Origin: Oleispira sp963851095
GTDB lineage: Bacteria > Pseudomonadota > Gammaproteobacteria > Pseudomonadales > Oceanobacteraceae
Length of the DNA stretch: 64,000 bases
Direction of reading: 5' to 3'
NCBI GenBank assembly: GCA_963851095.1
Contig: CAWKOX010000033.1
Coordinates: 1-64,000, forward strand
Shown: positions 47,472-56,718 of the stretch, in pieces
How the letters are laid out: every line of letters begins with the position of its first letter
How positions within the stretch are numbered: position 1 is the stretch's first letter
Translations under genes and position numbers: made by a program
The notes under the pieces: model-generated
What the model was told of the DNA's origin: nothing
What the model saw: only the letters and a program-made list of their open reading frames with translations
Databases searched by the model: none

Positions 47472-48149
47472 ATGAAACAACATTGGATTGCTCCTTCGAT
47501 ATTGTCCGCAGATTTTGCACGACTAGGAGAGGATGTTGAAAATGTTCTTAAGGCGGGGGCCGATGTTGTACATATAGATGTGATGGATAATCATTATGTC
47601 CCCAACTTAACCGTTGGCCCTATGGTATGTTCAGCATTAAGAAGCTATGGCATTACTGCGCCTATCGATGTTCACTTGATGGTTACCCCTGTCGATAGTC
47701 TCATTACTAGTTTTGCGAAGGCGGGTGCGAGTTACATTTCAATTCATCCAGAGGCGACTCTGCATTTGGATCGGTCGCTTCAATTGATCAAGGATAGTGG
47801 TTGTAAGGCAGGCTTGGTATTTAATCCTAGCGCAAGCTTAGAGGTTTGTAAGTACGTGCTTGATAAAATCGATATGATATTACTTATGTCAGTAAATCCA
47901 GGCTTTGGGGGACAAACATTCATCCCTTCTACTTATGAAAAGATAAAAGCAGTGCGGGCTATGATTGATGAGTCTGGTTTTGATATTCGACTAGAAGTGG
48001 ATGGTGGAATTAACTTAAATAATATTTCAGAAGTTGCTCGTTGTGGTGCGGATACATTTGTAGCGGGTACTGCCATTTTTAAAGAAGATGACTATGAAAG
48101 TGTTATTAATAATATGCGAATGCTTACCAGTCAAGTTGAAGGTAAGTAG
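47472..48149 (+). CDS. rpe: Ribulose-phosphate 3-epimerase paralogue
   Basis: This 225-residue TIM barrel matches Rpe. It starts APSILSADFARLGEDVE, then has HIDVMDNHYVPNLTVGP with metal ligands and catalytic Asp, HLMV, MSVNPGFGGQTFIPS and EVDGGIN. All active-site residues are present, so it should be active in interconverting ribulose-5-P and xylulose-5-P. The housekeeping rpe is normally beside gph/trpE; this copy is embedded in the cluster, so it is probably a second copy. E. coli Rpe is an iron enzyme damaged by peroxide, which may matter with an OhrR-like regulator. Confidence 0.93.
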   Translation: MKQHWIAPSILSADFARLGEDVENVLKAGADVVHIDVMDNHYVPNLTVGPMVCSALRSYGITAPIDVHLMVTPVDSLITSFAKAGASYISIHPEATLHLDRSLQLIKDSGCKAGLVFNPSASLEVCKYVLDKIDMILLMSVNPGFGGQTFIPSTYEKIKAVRAMIDESGFDIRLEVDGGINLNNISEVARCGADTFVAGTAIFKEDDYESVINNMRMLTSQVEGK

Positions 48150-48161
48150 TTAGGGGGAGGT

Positions 48162-49256
48162 ATGACAAAAATTATTAATAATGCAATATTAAAAAATGAC
48201 CGCTTTCTACGAGCGCTTGCCAAAGAGCCTGTCGATAGGACCCCTGTTTGGATGATGAGGCAGGCAGGAAGGCACTTACCTGAGTATAAAAAAGTACGAA
48301 ATAAAGTCGGTGGTTTTAAAGCGTTATATCAGAATAGTGAGTTGGCGTGTGAGGTAACATTGCAACCACTTGATAGATACCCTTTAGATGCTGCAATACT
48401 ATTCTCAGATATTCTGACCATTCCTGATGCAATGGGCTTGGGTTTGTATTTTGAAGAAGGCGAAGGTCCTAAGTTTAGGAAAACTATTAGAACAGAAAAG
48501 GATATCGTGGATCTGGGAGAAATTAAGACTGAAGTCGAATTCGATTATGTCTTTGACTCTATAAAAATCATACAGCGTGAGTTAAATGGACGTGTTCCCT
48601 TAATTGGATTTTCGGGAAGTCCGTGGACGCTAGCCTGCTATATGGTTGAAGGTGGCCCTTCAAAAGATTTTAGAAATATCAAACACATGATGTATGAAAC
48701 CCCAGAGCTCTTACATCAGTTACTCGATAAATTAAGTTTAGAGGCGGTTGATTACTTAAATGCTCAAATAGCAGCGGGGGTTCAGGCGGTACAGATATTT
48801 GATACATGGGGCGGTGTATTAAGTCATTCGGCCTATCATCGATTTTCACTACCTTACATGGAAAAAATTGTTAAGGGTTTGATTCGTGAATGTAGAGGCC
48901 AGAAAGTCCCTGTTATTTTATTTACTAAGGGATCTGGTTCTTGGCTGGAGTCGATGTCTAACGTAGGGGCGGATGCTTTAGGGCTTGATTGGAACATAGA
49001 TATTGGTAATGCCAGAGCAAAGGTTGGTGATCGTGTTTCCTTACAGGGTAATTTAGATCCTTATATCTTATTTTCTTCAAGGGATGTGATACGGCAAGAG
49101 GTTCGGTCAGTTTTAGAATCTTATGGTAAGGGCAGTGGGCATATCTTCAACTTAGGTCATGGTATTGACCCTTTAGTCGACCCTGAGCGAGTCAAAATAT
49201 TTGTTGAGGCGGTGCATGAATACAGTGTGCTGCAGCATGAAGACTTGGTAACTTAG
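48162..49256 (+). CDS. hemE: Uroporphyrinogen decarboxylase paralogue
   Basis: This 364-residue protein is a true HemE rather than a distant methyltransferase. It has PVWMMRQAGRHLPEY, LDAAILFSDILTIPDAMGLG with the catalytic Asp, CYMVEGG and FNLGHGIDP. It converts uroporphyrinogen III to coproporphyrinogen III. Its place 12 bases after rpe in this cluster is unusual; whether it is a second copy must be checked in the genome. No key residue is missing, so activity is expected. Confidence 0.94.
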   Translation: MTKIINNAILKNDRFLRALAKEPVDRTPVWMMRQAGRHLPEYKKVRNKVGGFKALYQNSELACEVTLQPLDRYPLDAAILFSDILTIPDAMGLGLYFEEGEGPKFRKTIRTEKDIVDLGEIKTEVEFDYVFDSIKIIQRELNGRVPLIGFSGSPWTLACYMVEGGPSKDFRNIKHMMYETPELLHQLLDKLSLEAVDYLNAQIAAGVQAVQIFDTWGGVLSHSAYHRFSLPYMEKIVKGLIRECRGQKVPVILFTKGSGSWLESMSNVGADALGLDWNIDIGNARAKVGDRVSLQGNLDPYILFSSRDVIRQEVRSVLESYGKGSGHIFNLGHGIDPLVDPERVKIFVEAVHEYSVLQHEDLVT

Positions 49257-49287
49257 CGAGATAAAAAGTCATCATAGGAGTTACATT

Positions 49288-50055
49288 ATGAGTACGGTAA
49301 TGATTACTGGAGCTTCTTCAGGTTTTGGAGAGGCTTGTGCAGAGAAATTTTCTGAAACTGCGAGTGTCATGATTTTGATAGCACGAAATATTGAAAAATT
49401 AAACTTGCTAGCTTCGCGGCTATCTGGACGCTGTAAAATAATTATCGCAGCCGTTGATGTTTCAAGTACCGAGAGCGTAGAGTGTTTTTTTTCCGCTCAT
49501 AAATCCTCAATACAGGATGTTGATGTATTAATTAATTCGGCAGGTTTAGCGCTAGGTTTAGATTTGGCTGAAGAAGCAGATATCGACGATTGGGAAAGAA
49601 TGGTCGATACGAATATTAAAGGGCTGCTAAGAGTTACTAAGAATGCTCTTCCTGCAATGATCCATCGAAATAAGGGACATATAATTAATATTGGTTCGAC
49701 CGCTGGTAGTTGGCCATATCCTGGCGGTAATGTATATGGTGGTAGTAAGGCTTTTGTTAAGCAGTTTTCACGCGGTTTGCGTGCTGACTTGCTAGGTAAG
49801 TCTATACGTGTCACGAATATTGAGCCTGGAATGGCTAAAACCAATTTCTCTAATGTTCGATTTAGTGGAGATGCTGAACAGGCGGATGAGGTTTACCGGG
49901 GGACGGAGCCCATTCAAGCTAAAGATGTAGCAGACATTATTCATTGGGTAACGACTCAGCCATTACATATTAATATTAACTCGTTAGAGGTAATGCCGTT
50001 ATGCCAATCTTGGGGGGCGTTATCAGTCAATAGAGATATGGAATTGAGTGGATAG
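49288..50055 (+). CDS. YdfG-like short-chain dehydrogenase
   Basis: This 255-residue SDR has GASSGFG (8-14), the NSAG loop and catalytic Ser137, Tyr150 and Lys154 in NIGSTAGSWPYPGGNVYGGS and onward. The end LEVMPLCQSWGALSVNR resembles YdfG, an NADP-dependent 3-hydroxy acid (serine, 3-hydroxypropionate) dehydrogenase. It is the last gene of the cluster, 31 bases after hemE, and is followed by a terminator. Confidence 0.9.
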   Translation: MSTVMITGASSGFGEACAEKFSETASVMILIARNIEKLNLLASRLSGRCKIIIAAVDVSSTESVECFFSAHKSSIQDVDVLINSAGLALGLDLAEEADIDDWERMVDTNIKGLLRVTKNALPAMIHRNKGHIINIGSTAGSWPYPGGNVYGGSKAFVKQFSRGLRADLLGKSIRVTNIEPGMAKTNFSNVRFSGDAEQADEVYRGTEPIQAKDVADIIHWVTTQPLHININSLEVMPLCQSWGALSVNRDMELSG

Positions 50056-50071
50056 TATTACTTGATGGAAT

Positions 50072-50116
50072 AAAACCGAAGTCATATCTTTTTCAGAAAT
50101 GACTTCGGCTTATTTT
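50072..50116 (+). terminator. Terminator at the end of the cluster
   Basis: CCGAAGTCAT (50076-50085) pairs with ATGACTTCGG (50099-50108), with A-rich and T-rich flanks. It can serve both the cluster and the convergent TetR gene. Confidence 0.75.
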
Positions 50117-50139
50117 GTGTGTGCTAGAATCTGTTGTTG

Positions 50140-50745
50140 TTAAACAGCACCCAAAAGGTGAGCAATGCCACGATCAATCATTTGCTGCATACCACGAGGC
50201 TTGCCGCTTGGATCAAATGCCATTGATACCAGCATTTGAGAATTACCCAATAACCAGCGTGCACGTTCTGCTGCAGAAAGCCCTGGTGCTAGATCACCAT
50301 TTTTAATGGCCTTATCGATTTGCTTAGCCATCATTTCTAAAAGCTTATTTTGGAAAGCGATATATTGTGGCCAGATTTCTTCACGGATTGAGCAGCTCCA
50401 CTCTAGCCATACTTTAACGTAGGCTGGATTGGTTTCGCACATGCTCAAGAATGCTTTAATGTGGTTCTGAATAGCATCAAGAGGCGCGTCACCTTGGCTA
50501 TAAATCTCTTCTGCTAAAGCAAGTAGTTGAGCTTCAACTTCAATTAAGACAGCATCAACCAAGTCTTCACGAGTATTAAAATAGTTAAAAACGGTTGCGA
50601 CAGATACACCGCCCATTTCGGCAATTTCCGTATGCCCTCCGCGACCAATTCCTCTGGCAGCAAAAACTTCAACGGCGTCATTGAGCAATAAACGCTTGCG
50701 TTCTTCTGGTGCAAGACGGCGGCGTCCATCAACAGCAATAGGCAT
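50140..50745 (-). CDS. TetR-family regulator, HapR/LuxR/LitR type
   Basis: This 201-residue protein has the N-terminal part RGIGRGGHTEIAEMGGVSVA, then TVFNYFNTREDLVDAVL, which closely follows the DNA-binding domain of Vibrio HapR/LuxR quorum-sensing regulators. The C-terminal part (VKVWLEWSCSIREEIWPQY) also aligns. It is convergent with the cluster. A 15-bp perfect inverted repeat lies upstream (50775-50820). Whether it controls the cluster is unknown, and no autoinducer synthase is seen in this window. Confidence 0.85.
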   Translation of the reverse strand: MPIAVDGRRRLAPEERKRLLLNDAVEVFAARGIGRGGHTEIAEMGGVSVATVFNYFNTREDLVDAVLIEVEAQLLALAEEIYSQGDAPLDAIQNHIKAFLSMCETNPAYVKVWLEWSCSIREEIWPQYIAFQNKLLEMMAKQIDKAIKNGDLAPGLSAAERARWLLGNSQMLVSMAFDPSGKPRGMQQMIDRGIAHLLGAV

Positions 50746-50774
50746 AGGGGTAATCCTTTAATAATGAGAGTTTA

Positions 50775-50820
50775 GTATCTAATATAAAATATTAATAAAT
50801 TATTTTTTTATATTAGATAC
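50775..50820. repeat. 15-bp inverted repeat upstream of the HapR-like gene
   Basis: GTATCTAATATAAAA (50775-50789) and TTTTATATTAGATAC (50806-50820) are perfect inverted copies around a 16-base AT-rich centre, 30 bases before the start codon. It is a candidate operator or leader hairpin. Confidence 0.75.
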
Positions 50821-51241
50821 CGTAAGAAAAAATTCAGCAAGTAATAGGTTGTAAAATCATGAATAAGTTCATCAATAGGTATTACTGCTGATTAAATTGC
50901 ATTCATTTTGGGATCGCTGTTCCAAAAGCACTATAAATATAGGGTAAAACCTTATTATTTGGTTAGTTAATTATTATGATTGAGTTATCAATAGTGAGAG
51001 GCGGTTGTTGTTTTTTTAGGGGGAGGGTGATTGGTTTTATAAGGTTTTAAATTACATAATAATTTAATTTTTTAAAAAATATAAACCAAGCGCTTGCTGG
51101 GTTTAGTTTAATGTTGACGAATTTTCTAACTGTAAATGATGGGGATTACGAGTCAAAGTAGGCGTTATTTGTTTGATAGTGGGGTGTGTATTTAATAACA
51201 ATTCGATGATTGAACTAATGCGTGTTTTTTTAAGATAGATA
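50821..51241. other. AT-rich intergenic region with no recognised gene
   Basis: About 420 bases between the HapR-like gene and the carA leader. It contains poly-T and poly-A tracts, and no coding frame or RNA gene was recognised. It is the right flank of the material placed between dapB and carA. Confidence 0.5.
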
Positions 51242-51413
51242 TGGACTTGGGATGGTTGTTTTGGTATGATTTGCGACCAGTTTATAGGCGTTCGTCAAGC
51301 TCGGTTGTTTAACGACTCGAGAGACGGGCGTTAGCGTCTAATCTTATTAAAGCTCTTAGATTATCAGTGCAGATTATCGAAAGCGGGTGGAGCTCAGCTC
51401 CTCCCGCTTTTTT
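51242..51413 (+). promoter_or_regulatory. carA promoter and leader with intrinsic terminator (possible attenuator)
   Basis: TGGACT (51242-51247), 17 bases, then TATGAT (51265-51270) with an extended -10 TG. A leader of about 135 bases follows with a small hairpin (AGACG/CGTCT) and ends in a strong terminator: AAGCGGGTGGAGCT (51381-51394) pairs with AGCTCCTCCCGCTT, followed by a run of six T (51408-51413). carA begins 135 bases further on. The layout suggests attenuation, or an independent short RNA. Confidence 0.55.
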
Positions 51414-51548
51414 GCGACTAGACGTTTGGTAATATCAGTTTAAGTCTTTGATTTATATATTAAAAGTTATGCTGAAAATGCCTTCAGATACTCATGCATG
51501 AGTATTCTACAATGACCGTATTTATTGATTATTCCGAGGATCATAGCC

Positions 51549-52718
51549 TTGTCTATAACAGCCATTCTAGCTCTAGAAGACGGTAGCGTCTTTAAAGGGA
51601 CTGCCATTGGTGCAGCAGGTCAAGCCGTCGGGGAAGTTGTTTTTAACACTTCAATGACCGGTTATCAGGAAATCTTGACCGACCCATCTTATGCCAATCA
51701 AATCGTTACATTGACTTATCCTCACGTAGGTAGCTACGGCATTACGGCTGAAGACGAAGAGTCTCGCGGTATTTTTGCTAAAGGCTTAGTGATTCGCGAT
51801 CTTCCGCTTATCGCTTCTAACTTCCGTAGCGAAAAAGCATTGGATGTGTATCTTAAAGAGAACAACATCTTAGGCATCGCCGATATTGATACGCGTCGCC
51901 TTACCCGCATCTTGCGTGAAAAAGGTTCTTTGAACGGTTGTATCGTTGCGGTTGAAGTTGCTGAAGACGGCATTGCTTCTGAAGAGAATATCTCTAAAGC
52001 AATCGAAACGGCTAAAGCTTTCCCAGGCCTTAAAGGTATGGATTTAGCGAAAGAAGTAACAACAACTGAAAACTACAGCTGGACTGAGACCGATTGGGTT
52101 CTTGGTAAAGGCTATGGTGAATTGGCAAAAGCCGACGCTAAATACAAAGTTGTTGCTTATGATTTTGGTGTTAAGCGCAACATCTTACGCTTATTGGCTG
52201 AACGCGGTTGTGATTTAACGGTAGTTCCAGCTCAGACTCCAGCGTCTGAAGTGTTGGCAATGAATCCTGATGGCATCTTCTTATCGAATGGCCCTGGTGA
52301 CCCAGAACCATGTACTTATGCGATTGAAGCGATCAAAGAAATCCTAGAAACAAACATTCCTGTTTTTGGTATTTGTTTAGGTCACCAGTTGTTGGCGTTA
52401 GCCTCTGGCGCACAAACAGTGAAAATGCCTCATGGTCACCATGGTGGTAATCACCCAGTGCAAGACCTTGCAACAGGTGTCGTTATGATTACGGCTCAGA
52501 ACCACGGTTTCGCAGTAGATGAAGCCTCTTTACCTGCGAACATTAAGGCGACTCATAAGTCTCTTTTCGACGGCACTTTACAGGGCATTGAGTTGACGGA
52601 TAAGCCAGCGTTCAGCTTCCAGGGTCACCCTGAAGCAAGCCCAGGTCCACGCGATGTTGCCCCGTTGTTCGATCGTTTCATTGATTTAATCGAAGTTGCT
52701 AAGACTGCTGCTAAATAG
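51549..52718 (+). CDS. carA: Carbamoyl-phosphate synthase small subunit
   Basis: TTG at 51549 is the likely start (LSITAILALEDGSVFKGTAI) because GAGGA lies 8 bases upstream and the family begins here. This gives 389 residues. The class I glutaminase domain has GICLGHQLLALA (nucleophile Cys) and FQGHPEASPGP. It supplies ammonia from glutamine to CarB for arginine and pyrimidine synthesis. Confidence 0.97.
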   Translation: MSITAILALEDGSVFKGTAIGAAGQAVGEVVFNTSMTGYQEILTDPSYANQIVTLTYPHVGSYGITAEDEESRGIFAKGLVIRDLPLIASNFRSEKALDVYLKENNILGIADIDTRRLTRILREKGSLNGCIVAVEVAEDGIASEENISKAIETAKAFPGLKGMDLAKEVTTTENYSWTETDWVLGKGYGELAKADAKYKVVAYDFGVKRNILRLLAERGCDLTVVPAQTPASEVLAMNPDGIFLSNGPGDPEPCTYAIEAIKEILETNIPVFGICLGHQLLALASGAQTVKMPHGHHGGNHPVQDLATGVVMITAQNHGFAVDEASLPANIKATHKSLFDGTLQGIELTDKPAFSFQGHPEASPGPRDVAPLFDRFIDLIEVAKTAAK

Positions 52719-52733
52719 ATAGGGGATATAGAC

Positions 52734-55700
52734 ATGCCAAAACGTACCGACATAAAAAGTATCCTAATCATTGGCGCTGGCCCGATTATCATCGGCCAGG
52801 CTTGTGAGTTCGACTATTCTGGCGCACAGGCTTGTAAAGCCCTGCGTGAAGAAGGTATCCGCGTTATTCTTGTGAACTCTAACCCAGCCACAATTATGAC
52901 TGACCCAGCGATGGCTGATGCGACGTATATTGAACCGATTACGGTTGATACAGTTGCTAATATCATTGAAAAAGAACGCCCAGATGCGATCTTGCCAACG
53001 ATGGGTGGCCAGACCGCTCTTAACTGTGCATTAGGCTTAGAAGCTGCTGGTATCTTAGAAAAATTCAATGTTGAGATGATCGGTGCTAAAGCCGATGTGA
53101 TTGACAAAGCGGAAGACCGTAACCGTTTCGACCAAGCCATGAAGAAAATTGGTCTTGAGTGTCCTCGTGCGGGTATCGCTCATTCCATGGCGGAAGCGAT
53201 TGAAGTACAAAAAGATTTAGGCTTCCCTTGTATTATTCGTCCTTCTTTCACTATGGGTGGTACCGGTGGTGGTATCGCGTATAACAAAGAAGAGTTCGAA
53301 GAAATCTGTACGCGTGGTTTGGATCTTTCTCCAACCAGCGAACTACTAATCGATGAGTCTTTAATCGGTTGGAAAGAATATGAGATGGAAGTTGTTCGTG
53401 ATAATAACGACAACTGTATCATTATTTGTTCTATCGAAAACTTTGATGCAATGGGTGTTCACACCGGTGACTCGATCACAGTGGCTCCAGCACAAACGCT
53501 TTCTGATAAAGAATTACAAATCATGCGTGACGCTTCTTTGGCCGTTTTGCGTGAGATCGGCGTAGAAACCGGTGGTTCTAACGTTCAGTTCGGTATTAAT
53601 CCAAAAGACGGCCGTATGGTTGTGATCGAGATGAACCCTCGTGTTTCTCGTTCTTCTGCTTTGGCGTCTAAAGCGACTGGTTTCCCGATTGCTAAAATCG
53701 CGGCTAAGTTGGCGATTGGTTATACCTTGGATGAATTACAAAACGACATCACTGGTGGCGCAACCCCAGCATCGTTTGAGCCTTCAATCGATTACGTTGT
53801 TACTAAGATTCCTCGTTTCACTTTCGAAAAATTCCCAACAGCTGATGGCCGCTTAACCACACAGATGAAATCTGTGGGTGAAGTTATGGCAATGGGCCGT
53901 ACTCAGCAAGAATCTCTTCAGAAAGCACTTCGTGGTTTAGAAGTTGGCGTTAATGGTTTTGATCCAATTATCGACCTTGAATCTGAAGGTGCGATGGACA
54001 AGATCATCTCTGAACTTAAAACGCCAGGCGCTGATCGCATCTGGTACATCGGCGATGCATTCCGTGCGGGTTTAAGTGTTGACGAAATCTATCAGCATTC
54101 TGGTGTTGATCCTTGGTTCTTGGTTCAAATCGAAGACCTACTTAAAGACGAAGCTGAAGTTGCTCAAAGCAGCCTGACGTCTATGGATGCTGATCGCATT
54201 TATAAGTTGAAGCGTAAAGGTTTTGCTGATGCTCGTTTGGCTGAATTGCTAGGGGTTTCTGAGAAAGCCTTCCGTAAGCAGCGTCAGAAATTAAATATTC
54301 GCCCTGTTTATAAGCGTGTTGATACGTGTGCGGCTGAGTTCTCAACAGACACCGCTTATATGTACTCTACTTATGAAGAAGAGTGTGAAGCGAATCCAAC
54401 CGATAACGATAAAATTATCGTTCTTGGTGGTGGTCCAAACCGTATTGGCCAGGGTATCGAATTCGATTACTGCTGTGTTCATGCGGCGTTTGCGGCAAAA
54501 GATTTAGGTTACGAAGCCATTATGGTGAACTGTAACCCTGAAACGGTTTCTACCGATTACGATACGTCTGATCGTTTATTCTTCGAGCCAGTGACGCTGG
54601 AAGATGTATTAGAAATTGTTGATAAAGAAAAGCCAAAAGGCGTGATCGTTCAGTACGGTGGCCAAACGCCATTGAAATTGGCTAACGAATTAGAAGCCGC
54701 AGGCGTTCCAATTATTGGTACTTCTCCTGAAGCGATTGACCGTGCGGAAGACCGTGAGCGTTTCCAGCAAATGATTCAGCGCTTAGGTTTGAAGCAGCCA
54801 GTTAATGCAACGGTACGTTCTACTGAAGAAGCCGTAACGAAAGCCAATGAAATTGGTTACCCGTTAGTTGTTCGTCCTTCTTATGTATTGGGCGGCCGAG
54901 CAATGGAAATCGTTAATAACGAAGAGTCTCTTCGTCGTTATATGCGCGAAGCGGTTCAAGTGTCGAACGACTCGCCAGTACTGCTTGATCACTTCTTAAA
55001 TCGTGCGGTTGAAGTTGATATCGATGCGGTTTGCGATGGCGAGCAAGTTGTTATTGGTGCAATCATGCAGCACATCGAGCAAGCGGGTATTCACTCGGGT
55101 GACTCGGCCTGTTCATTGCCTCCATACAACTTGCCTGCTGAAGTACAAGACCGTATGCGTGAGCAAGTGAAAGCGATGGCATTAGAGTTAGGCGTTGTGG
55201 GTTTAATGAATACTCAGCTTGCATGGCAAGATGATGAGATTTATGTGATTGAGGTGAATCCTCGTGCATCACGTACTGTACCATTCGTATCTAAGTGTAT
55301 CGGTGCGTCTCTTGCCTCTATTGCCGCTAAAGTAATGATGGGTAAGACGTTGGCGGAGTTAGGTTTCACAAAAGAAATCATTCCAGAATACTTCGCGGTG
55401 AAAGAAGCCGTATTCCCGTTCAACAAGTTCCAAGGCGTAGATCCAATCTTAGGCCCTGAAATGAAGTCGACCGGTGAAGTGATGGGCGCAGGTGCTACGT
55501 TTGGTGAAGCTTTCTATAAAGCTCAGCTAGGTGCTGGTGAAAAACTGCCAACAGAAGGTAAAGTATTTATCTCTGTTCGTGATGCCGATAAAGATGGCGT
55601 TGTTAAGGTCGCTGAAGGCTTTGCTAAGTTAGGTTTTGAATTGGTTGCTACTGGCGGCACGTTTGAAAAGCTATCGGAAGCGGGACTTCAAGTTGAGCGT

Positions 55701-55958
55701 GTTAATAAGGTAAACGAAGCACGCCCTAATATCGTTGACGGTATTAAGAACGACGAAATTGCATTGATCGTGAATACGACTGAAGGTACGCAAGCGATTG
55801 CGGACTCTGCAGATATTCGCCGCAGTGCATTGCAGCATAAAGTGTATTACACGACGACGCTTGCAGGTGCTGAAGCTGTTGTTGAAGGGTTAAACGCTGA
55901 AGGTCTTAACGACGTTCGTAGTTTACAAGACATTCACGCTGCTATCTTAGCTCAGTAA
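52734..55958 (+). CDS. carB: Carbamoyl-phosphate synthase large subunit
   Basis: This intact 1074-residue protein has two tandem ATP-grasp halves. It starts MPKRTDIKSILIIGAGPIII, and the second half begins KIIVLGGGPNRIGQGIEFDY. Typical motifs are PSFTMGGTGGGIAYN and PSYVLGGRAMEIV. The C-terminal MGS-like regulatory domain (KVFISVRDADKDG and onward) binds allosteric effectors. It follows carA by 15 bases. Confidence 0.98.
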   Translation: MPKRTDIKSILIIGAGPIIIGQACEFDYSGAQACKALREEGIRVILVNSNPATIMTDPAMADATYIEPITVDTVANIIEKERPDAILPTMGGQTALNCALGLEAAGILEKFNVEMIGAKADVIDKAEDRNRFDQAMKKIGLECPRAGIAHSMAEAIEVQKDLGFPCIIRPSFTMGGTGGGIAYNKEEFEEICTRGLDLSPTSELLIDESLIGWKEYEMEVVRDNNDNCIIICSIENFDAMGVHTGDSITVAPAQTLSDKELQIMRDASLAVLREIGVETGGSNVQFGINPKDGRMVVIEMNPRVSRSSALASKATGFPIAKIAAKLAIGYTLDELQNDITGGATPASFEPSIDYVVTKIPRFTFEKFPTADGRLTTQMKSVGEVMAMGRTQQESLQKALRGLEVGVNGFDPIIDLESEGAMDKIISELKTPGADRIWYIGDAFRAGLSVDEIYQHSGVDPWFLVQIEDLLKDEAEVAQSSLTSMDADRIYKLKRKGFADARLAELLGVSEKAFRKQRQKLNIRPVYKRVDTCAAEFSTDTAYMYSTYEEECEANPTDNDKIIVLGGGPNRIGQGIEFDYCCVHAAFAAKDLGYEAIMVNCNPETVSTDYDTSDRLFFEPVTLEDVLEIVDKEKPKGVIVQYGGQTPLKLANELEAAGVPIIGTSPEAIDRAEDRERFQQMIQRLGLKQPVNATVRSTEEAVTKANEIGYPLVVRPSYVLGGRAMEIVNNEESLRRYMREAVQVSNDSPVLLDHFLNRAVEVDIDAVCDGEQVVIGAIMQHIEQAGIHSGDSACSLPPYNLPAEVQDRMREQVKAMALELGVVGLMNTQLAWQDDEIYVIEVNPRASRTVPFVSKCIGASLASIAAKVMMGKTLAELGFTKEIIPEYFAVKEAVFPFNKFQGVDPILGPEMKSTGEVMGAGATFGEAFYKAQLGAGEKLPTEGKVFISVRDADKDGVVKVAEGFAKLGFELVATGGTFEKLSEAGLQVERVNKVNEARPNIVDGIKNDEIALIVNTTEGTQAIADSADIRRSALQHKVYYTTTLAGAEAVVEGLNAEGLNDVRSLQDIHAAILAQ

Positions 55959-56029
55959 TATCTTAAGGTTTAAAGTCACTATTGCTAACCTTTGGGTTAT
56001 TAATAAGTGGCTTAGATAAGATTTATATT

Positions 56030-56059
56030 AAAAAGCCTTCTACTTGTAGAAGGCTTTTT
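56030..56059 (+). terminator. Terminator after carB
   Basis: AAAAAGCCTTCTAC-TT-GTAGAAGGCTTTTT, a perfect stem with A and T tracts, about 70 bases after the stop. Confidence 0.92.
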
Positions 56060-56133
56060 GCGAACTAAAGATCGTGTTTATTCTTTAGTAAAAGCGAATG
56101 CTAAAACTAAGGGTGTAGGTAAAGGATTAAATT

Positions 56134-56612
56134 ATGCAAAAGTATCCAATGACAGTTGAAGGTGAACAAGCCCTTCAAGAAGAGTTAAAAGAATTAAAAA
56201 CCGTTCAGCGTCCAGCCGTGATTAAAGACATTGCACTGGCTCGTGAACACGGCGATTTGAAAGAAAATGCTGAATATCATGCCGCTCGTGAGCAGCAAGG
56301 TTTCATCGAAGGTCGTATTCAAGACATCGAAGGTAAGCTTATCTACATAGCCAAGTGATCGACGTTAAAACCATTCCTTATACGGGTAAGGTTTTCTTCG
56401 GTACGACGGTTACTATCATCAATTTAGATACTGATGATACGGTTACTTATCGCATTGTGGGCGATGATGAAGCGGATATTAAGAACGCTCGCATTTCGGT
56501 CTCTTCTCCAATCGCTCGCGCATTGATTGGCAAAGAAGAAGGTGATGTAGTTGTTGTTCGTGTTCCAGCCGGTGACGTTGAGTATGAAATTGATAAGGTA
56601 GAGCATCTTTAA
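56134..56612 (+). CDS. greA: Transcription elongation factor GreA (frameshifted)
   Basis: The N-terminal coiled coil (MTVEGEQALQEELKELKTVQ, AREHGDLKENAEYHAAREQQ) carries the acidic tip residues that stimulate RNA cleavage by RNA polymerase. One base is missing near 56345. Restored, the frame continues QVIDVKTIPYTGKVFFGTTV and ends DVEYEIDKVEHL. The joined protein is about 159 residues, normal for GreA. The position after carB is conserved in gammaproteobacteria. Confidence 0.93.
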
Positions 56613-56627
56613 TCGCTCTTTATCGAT

Positions 56628-56664
56628 AAAAAAGGCCGTATGTGAATAACATACGGCCTTTTTT
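56628..56664 (+). terminator. Bidirectional terminator after greA
   Basis: GGCCGTATGT-GAATA-ACATACGGCC flanked by A and T runs. It can serve both greA and the convergent hdfR-like gene. Confidence 0.93.
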
Positions 56665-56718
56665 GTGCCTGTTGCTTAAGAGTTTTTATTCAAGGTTTTT
56701 GTTTAAGGCTAATGTAGT

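Noticed and set aside
48162..49256. HemE-related methyltransferase (MtaA/CmuA type)
   Set aside because: All hallmarks of true uroporphyrinogen decarboxylase are present, including RQAGR, FSDIL and LGHGI.
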